Source: CAJQND01 sp051010055 (GTDB taxonomy: Bacteria > Pseudomonadota > Alphaproteobacteria > Rhizobiales > CAJQND01). From it: a stretch of DNA of 7,829 bases. The translations under genes were made by a program, and so were the position numbers. The notes under the pieces were generated by a model. That model had not been told where the DNA came from. It did not search any database and saw only the letters and a list, made by a program, of their open reading frames with translations. Positions 4,576-7,829 of this stretch are shown piece after piece (within the stretch, counting starts at the first letter, position 1; every line of letters starts with the position of its first letter). The DNA is taken from the NCBI GenBank assembly GCA_051010055.1, contig JBPCVY010000119.1, positions 1-7,829 of the forward strand, in the 5' to 3' direction.

Positions 4576-5584
4576 GCTGGGGCGCCTGCGCATTGAAATA
4601 GAAGCATCCATCGTTGATGCCCGCGAGAAAGTGGCAGCGCTCTGCGAAGCCCTGAGATTCGATGCAGTCGCGGTTTCCCGCATGGCCATCGCTGTTTCCC
4701 AGCTCTGTCGCACTGCCATTACCCATTGCGAAATGTTCTACCTGGACATCGGGCTGGAATCCCGGGAACAACAGTTCGGATTTTCGCTGGTTTTCAACGA
4801 AGTAGACAGCGCGCGGCTCACCGAACTGGCGGAATGCTTTTTCGACATTGTGCTGGATATCCACGCCGCCGACGGCTCCGCGCGTCTGATTGCGTTCAAG
4901 TGGATTGACGTGATCGGCTTTGAACCCTCTGACAAATTCATAGAGCAGGAACGCAGCCGTATTGGCCAGCTTTCCAAGGCCGATCAGCTTTTGCGGGTCA
5001 TTTTGCCAGGTTCCATTGCCGAAGAACTCACCGCCAAGGAAACGGTCAAAACCCGCCGCCATGAGAACGTCGCGGTGCTCTTTGCAGATATTGTGGGCTT
5101 TACCACCTTTTGCGACAAACGCGAGCCGGAAGAGGTTGTGCAGCATCTTCAAGAGCTATCACTGGCATTTGAGTCCATTGCCGAAAAACATCAGGTCGAA
5201 AAAATCAAAACAATCGGCGACTGTTTCATGGCAACCGCCGGTTTGCTGACGCCGCTGGAGAACCCTGTATTGAACTGCGTCAAATGTGGCCTTGAGATGC
5301 TGGCCCGCGCACGCCGGCTTTCAACGCGCTGGAACTTGCGCATTGGTGTTCACATTGGCCCGGTAACGGCTGGAATTGTTGGCCACAAACGGTTTTCCTA
5401 CGATTTGTGGGGCGACACGGTGAACACTGCAGCACGTATTGAGGCCAATGGGCGTGTTGGCGAGGTGAACTTGAGCCCTGACGCGTGGAGGGCGGTTTCC
5501 GGCGAACTGGAGGTGGAATCAATCGGTGTAGTGCCGGTAAAGGGCAAGGGAGAACTTGAGATTTTCCGGGTTTCGCGCTGGTAG
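4568..5584 (+). CDS. Class III adenylate cyclase with N-terminal degenerate RsbT/RsbW-like domain
   Basis: Residues about 167-338 are a class III nucleotide cyclase catalytic domain with the full active-site set: metal aspartates D174 (FADIVGFT) and D218 (IKTIGD), adenine-selecting K214 and D279 (FSYDLWGD), and transition-state N286 and R290 (VNTAAR). Lys/Asp at the specificity positions predicts ATP to cAMP. A transducer-like segment (LLRVILPGSIAEEL, 141-154) precedes it. Residues 1-115 resemble the RsbT/RsbW ATPase fold: AREKVAALCEALRF and RMAIAVSQLCRT align with the N-box helix of the RsbT encoded upstream. However, E and N of the N-box are Q45 and T49, and no glycine-rich G1 or G2 motif follows, so it should not bind ATP. 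No membrane helix is present, so it should be cytosolic. AGG 7 bases before the ATG is a fair ribosome site. As last gene of the operon it is the likely stressosome output. Confidence 0.92.
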   Translation: MIELGRLRIEIEASIVDAREKVAALCEALRFDAVAVSRMAIAVSQLCRTAITHCEMFYLDIGLESREQQFGFSLVFNEVDSARLTELAECFFDIVLDIHAADGSARLIAFKWIDVIGFEPSDKFIEQERSRIGQLSKADQLLRVILPGSIAEELTAKETVKTRRHENVAVLFADIVGFTTFCDKREPEEVVQHLQELSLAFESIAEKHQVEKIKTIGDCFMATAGLLTPLENPVLNCVKCGLEMLARARRLSTRWNLRIGVHIGPVTAGIVGHKRFSYDLWGDTVNTAARIEANGRVGEVNLSPDAWRAVSGELEVESIGVVPVKGKGELEIFRVSRW

Positions 5585-5592
5585 CAGCGCAA

Positions 5593-5940
5593 TTATCCCT
5601 TGAGGACATCAAGTTCGAGCGGCAGCATTTCGCCCATCCACATGGCATGGTCCGCATGGGCTGCATAAGCATCGTCAATCAACGGATGAAGAAATACGGT
5701 GAGCCCTTCCCGGTTGACCATCAGCCAGGGCACGATTTCATCAAACAATTCTCTCCCAAACAGAACTTGAAAACTCCATCTTGGGTGCGGCCCAACATTT
5801 TTTTCGTGAAATCTACCAATTTTGGCCGCCGGAAACATTTGTGAAATGAGCTCCCTGAGGTCTTTGGCCCCATCACGCGTGGCAGCATCAAAATACACAT
5901 GGGCATGATATGCCGACGGTAAACTGGCTGAAATTGTCAT
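5593..5940 (-). CDS. DOPA 4,5-dioxygenase family protein (small)
   Basis: This 115-residue protein matches the DOPA 4,5-dioxygenase family, whose characterised fungal member performs extradiol cleavage of DOPA-type catechols. Family features are YHAHVYF (11-17), H45 and GPHP (50-53), PWLMVNREGLTVFLHP (71-86) and a terminal HADHAMWMGE block (95-104). The conserved histidines are candidate metal ligands. The bacterial substrate is unknown. The ATG at 5940 gives the family's normal length. An upstream in-frame TTG at 6012 has AGGAG 9 bases before it and would add 24 residues with no family similarity, so it is less likely. It is third in the minus-strand operon after DUF1326 and DUF2182 genes. 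Its stop is 8 bases from that of the convergent cyclase gene. Confidence 0.85.
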   Translation of the reverse strand: MTISASLPSAYHAHVYFDAATRDGAKDLRELISQMFPAAKIGRFHEKNVGPHPRWSFQVLFGRELFDEIVPWLMVNREGLTVFLHPLIDDAYAAHADHAMWMGEMLPLELDVLKG

Positions 5941-6052
5941 GAGGCCCCCCCGGTGTTCATGGTGAAAAAATCTTTCTCGAAACGCAGCGTTGCCCGCCCG
6001 AAAACTGAGCAAATAATACGTCTCCTATGATTTGTACGGACTTTAGGGTCTT

Positions 6053-6901
6053 TCAGATGACACCGGCAAGGACAATCCCGCCCCATAGAATCAGTCCAGC
6101 GCCAACGGCATATCCAAGCCAATGGCCAACGGGGATGGTTTTTTCCAATAGAACATAGATCGCCAGCCCGGCGATCCAATAAAGGTTCATGACCCCGCCG
6201 AAGAACAACAACCCCATCAGGAACCAGCAGCACCCAACGCAATAGGCGCCATGTTCCAACCCCATGCGGAATGCCCCTTTCGGCCCGTTCCGCCAGCGGG
6301 TGAAAATAAATTGCAACGGCGATCGGCAGTGGGTAAGGCAAGCCTGTTTCAGGGGCGTCAGCTGATATATGCCTGCAGCAACAAGCAGCGCCCCGCCAAG
6401 CAAGGCGCTGGTGCTTGTCAGCATGGGCGAGAGCAAAGATACTGACTGCAATCCCCATTGCATACCGGCAGCGGCAAGGCTGAACACCGCCCAAACCACC
6501 AAATAGGCAGATGCAAAGATGAGCGTTGGAACAAACGGTTTTGCATTTTCGCGCTGCTTACGGTTTATCGCTGCAAACAAAAGCACCATGGGCGCAGCTG
6601 ATGGAAGCATCATCGCGATCATCATCACCCACCACATGAAGAACATTAAAACCGCATACCCAAAGTCCCACGCGGCGGGCGCCATCATCTTCATGGCACC
6701 CATGCCGGAAGACGGCGCCGTCATTTCAAAGGCCGACATGCCCATGCCGGCGCCGGCAAGAATATAGACCCACGATGCCGCCACGACCAACGCCAGCGCG
6801 CCGGAGACAACAATCCGGTCGCGCTTCAACACACCTTCAATGGCCCGGTCGGTGGACCAGCTTGCATCTTCAGGTGAGATGGACGTCGGCGTAGACTTCA
6901 C
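6053..6901 (-). CDS. DUF2182 integral membrane protein, putative metal-binding
   Basis: This 282-residue multi-pass inner-membrane protein has hydrophobic segments at about 31-51, 82-112, 124-147, 163-181, 213-238, 239-253 and 262-282. Three signature blocks identify DUF2182: MWWVMMIAMMLPSAAPM (89-105), QLTPLKQACLTHCRSP (180-195) and GLEHGAYCVGCCWFLM (214-229). Paired cysteines and histidine in the last two, plus a Met-rich loop at 53-73, suggest metal handling, probably copper. This is an inference; the family has no settled biochemical function. The start is a GTG at 6901, six bases after the upstream DUF1326 stop, with no good ribosome site, so translational coupling is likely. DUF1326 and DUF2182 genes are often neighbours in proteobacteria, supporting a joint role. 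Confidence 0.9.
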   Translation of the reverse strand: MKSTPTSISPEDASWSTDRAIEGVLKRDRIVVSGALALVVAASWVYILAGAGMGMSAFEMTAPSSGMGAMKMMAPAAWDFGYAVLMFFMWWVMMIAMMLPSAAPMVLLFAAINRKQRENAKPFVPTLIFASAYLVVWAVFSLAAAGMQWGLQSVSLLSPMLTSTSALLGGALLVAAGIYQLTPLKQACLTHCRSPLQFIFTRWRNGPKGAFRMGLEHGAYCVGCCWFLMGLLFFGGVMNLYWIAGLAIYVLLEKTIPVGHWLGYAVGAGLILWGGIVLAGVI

Positions 6902-6907
6902 CGCTAA

Positions 6908-7510
6908 TCAGGATGACAGATTGAAACGGTGCAAGGTTCCTGAATCCCCTTGCCAATTGCCCAGATCAGGATCAGACCAGCTGCTTTCACGGCCATCTGC
7001 AAGCTCCATGGAATCCATTTGGAATGCCGCCTGCGCAGCAGTGCCGGATATAGTTGCCGTGTTGCCGGCTCCATCCTGGAACGGCTTCAACGTTGCCTGC
7101 CCAATCCCATCAACTTTAACATGGGTAGAGTCACCCCATTCCAGCTCCACATTGCCGACCTGGGAGGGATGCCACTCTTTCAAAACGGCGCCCCAAAGGC
7201 CTTCGAACATGCCGCCGTCACGGCCACAGAAAATGCCTTCCAGTTCTTTTTGCTGATCAGCACTGGAACCTGCATCAAGATACAGCCGGGCGCTGCCATT
7301 GCCGGAAAAGAAATTGGCCGGCCAGTAGAGCATGAGCACCAGTTTGCTGCCCGCCAGATCGACCCCGTTCGAAGTCCCGTTCTCCACGTCAAAGCCGAAA
7401 ATCGCCGCGCACCATTCCTGGTCCGGATCGCCGTCTGGCCCCAACCAGCACGGGCACATTGATTTACAGCTGCACAGCTCCAAGCTACGACCGCTTACTT
7501 GCCAAGTCAT
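6908..7510 (-). CDS. DUF1326 Cys-rich protein
   Basis: This 200-residue soluble protein belongs to the DUF1326 family. The N-terminal signature CSCKSMCPCWLGPDG begins at residue 13, giving cysteines at 13, 15, 19 and 21, with further cysteines at 34 and 95. The CxCxxxCxC arrangement is typical of metal-thiolate or thiol-redox chemistry, but no reaction has been established that I know of. No signal peptide is apparent. The ATG at 7510 is chosen over an upstream in-frame start at 7576 because GGAGG lies exactly 8 bases before it and the family begins at this point. It is the first gene of a three-gene minus-strand unit with DUF2182 and the DOPA-dioxygenase family gene. Confidence 0.92.
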   Translation of the reverse strand: MTWQVSGRSLELCSCKSMCPCWLGPDGDPDQEWCAAIFGFDVENGTSNGVDLAGSKLVLMLYWPANFFSGNGSARLYLDAGSSADQQKELEGIFCGRDGGMFEGLWGAVLKEWHPSQVGNVELEWGDSTHVKVDGIGQATLKPFQDGAGNTATISGTAAQAAFQMDSMELADGRESSWSDPDLGNWQGDSGTLHRFNLSS

Positions 7511-7518
7511 AGGATTTT

Positions 7519-7523
7519 CCTCC
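7519..7523 (-). promoter_or_regulatory. Strong ribosome-binding site fixing the DUF1326 start
   Basis: On the minus strand GGAGG lies 8 bases before the ATG at 7510. It decides the start against the longer 222-residue reading. Confidence 0.7.
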
Positions 7524-7547
7524 CCCGATTTTTTATTGAGACAGGAA

Positions 7548-7576
7548 ATACTACTATTTTTCTTGGAAATTTTCAA
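7548..7576 (-). promoter_or_regulatory. Candidate promoter of the DUF1326-DUF2182 operon
   Basis: On the minus strand TTGAAA (7576-7571) is followed by 17 bases and TAGTAT (7553-7548). The predicted start near 7541 leaves a leader of about 30 bases containing the GGAGG site. The surrounding 140 bases are markedly AT-rich compared with the flanking genes. Confidence 0.4.
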
Positions 7577-7641
7577 ACAATGGCAGAAAACAAAGATTTT
7601 TCTAGTACGATTTCTCCGTAAACCATCAAATTTACTTGGAA
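7562..7641. repeat. Pair of CTTGGAA elements around the operon promoter
   Basis: CTTGGAA occurs at 7562-7568, inside the predicted promoter spacer, and at 7635-7641, 73 bases away, close to seven helical turns. Both are followed by an AT-rich ATTT run. This could be a paired operator or chance in AT-rich sequence. Confidence 0.2.
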
Positions 7642-7651
7642 TTTAAAACCC

Positions 7652-7829
7652 TCACTGTGTCTTCTTGAACATGCCTTGCTCAATCATTTGCGCGAACATT
7701 TCGGTGATGGTTTCTTCTGCAGCGCGGTATGTGATGCCCAACTCTTGCACGGATTTGGAACTGTCGGCTTTGAAGGGCCAACCGGCATTTCTGGCGACCC
7801 GCCGCCGGGTCATGGAACTGTCGGCAAGG
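7652..7829 (-). CDS. Probable SDR-type NAD(P)-dependent reductase/epimerase, C-terminal fragment
   Basis: The minus strand is open from the right edge to a TGA at 7654-7652, giving about 59 residues. The sequence includes KADSSKSVQELGITYRAAEE followed by an amphipathic helix (TITEMFAQMIEQGMF) and ends FKKTQ. The 'D(S/N)SK(S/A)xxELGxxYRPxEExxxE' pattern is typical of the C-terminus of extended SDR enzymes such as dihydroflavonol-4-reductase-like or epimerase-like proteins. The Rossmann domain and active site lie beyond the window, so substrate and cofactor are unknown. It reads toward the DUF1326 operon, with about 140 AT-rich bases between and no clear intrinsic terminator. Confidence 0.6.
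   Translation of the reverse strand, partial: LADSSMTRRRVARNAGWPFKADSSKSVQELGITYRAAEETITEMFAQMIEQGMFKKTQ

Noticed and set aside
4568..5584. Guanylate cyclase or inactive cyclase
   Set aside because: K214 and D279 are the ATP-selecting pair, and both metal aspartates plus N286/R290 are intact.
5937..6494. 185-residue minus-strand frame overlapping the DUF2182 gene
   Set aside because: It is an out-of-frame shadow of the DUF2182 coding sequence, with Trp/Arg/Cys-rich composition and no recognisable motif.
7757..7825. 12-base direct repeat GGAACTGTCGGC (7757-7768 and 7814-7825)
   Set aside because: Both copies are in frame and encode the same A-D-S-S within the reductase fragment; best explained by chance or local coding repetition rather than a mobile or regulatory element.
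1..7829. CRISPR array, insertion sequence or rRNA
   Set aside because: No regularly spaced repeats, transposase motifs with terminal inverted repeats, or rRNA-like sequence were seen.

Overview
This window looks like a proteobacterial chromosome segment, most likely alphaproteobacterial. That reading rests on moderate GC, the paired DUF1326/DUF2182 genes, a DUF4102-type integrase and a class III cyclase. It is an inference from gene content; no rRNA or other taxonomic marker is present. The centre is an unusual signalling operon, flanked by ordinary metabolic and stress genes and by the edge of a probable mobile island.

Layout. Positions 1-111 (minus) are the first 37 codons of a tyrosine-recombinase integrase running off the left edge. 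Behind it lie a good promoter with an inverted repeat over its -35 and a weak tRNA-3'-end-like sequence that could be an attachment site. Positions 287-1318 (minus) encode a membrane fatty acid desaturase, and 1466-1675 (minus) a cold-shock protein, so two cold-adaptation genes sit side by side. A 361-base divergent intergenic region (1682-2042) with repeated TCAATT-type motifs separates them from the plus-strand operon.

Positions 2043-5584 (plus) hold five tightly packed genes: a heme-globin RsbR (sensor globin plus STAS), an RsbS-like STAS protein, the RsbT kinase, an RsbX-type PP2C phosphatase, and a class III adenylate cyclase with an N-terminal domain resembling a dead RsbT/RsbW ATPase fold. 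The last four junctions are spaced 45 bases, then overlap by 4, 1 and 8 bases. No sigma factor, RsbU, RsbV or RsbW is present. The simplest model is an oxygen- or redox-gas-sensing stressosome whose output is cAMP: the globin-RsbR/RsbS complex holds RsbT, and freed RsbT or the complex itself acts on the cyclase through its RsbT-like domain. RsbS carries proline where the phosphorylated serine of known RsbS proteins lies, so the usual switch chemistry must differ here.

Positions 7510-5593 (minus) form an apparent operon of a DUF1326 Cys-rich protein, a DUF2182 membrane protein and a small DOPA 4,5-dioxygenase family protein, preceded by a plausible promoter. It converges on the cyclase with only 8 bases between stop codons. 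At the right edge, 7652-7829 (minus) is the C-terminus of a probable NAD(P)-dependent SDR-type reductase/epimerase.
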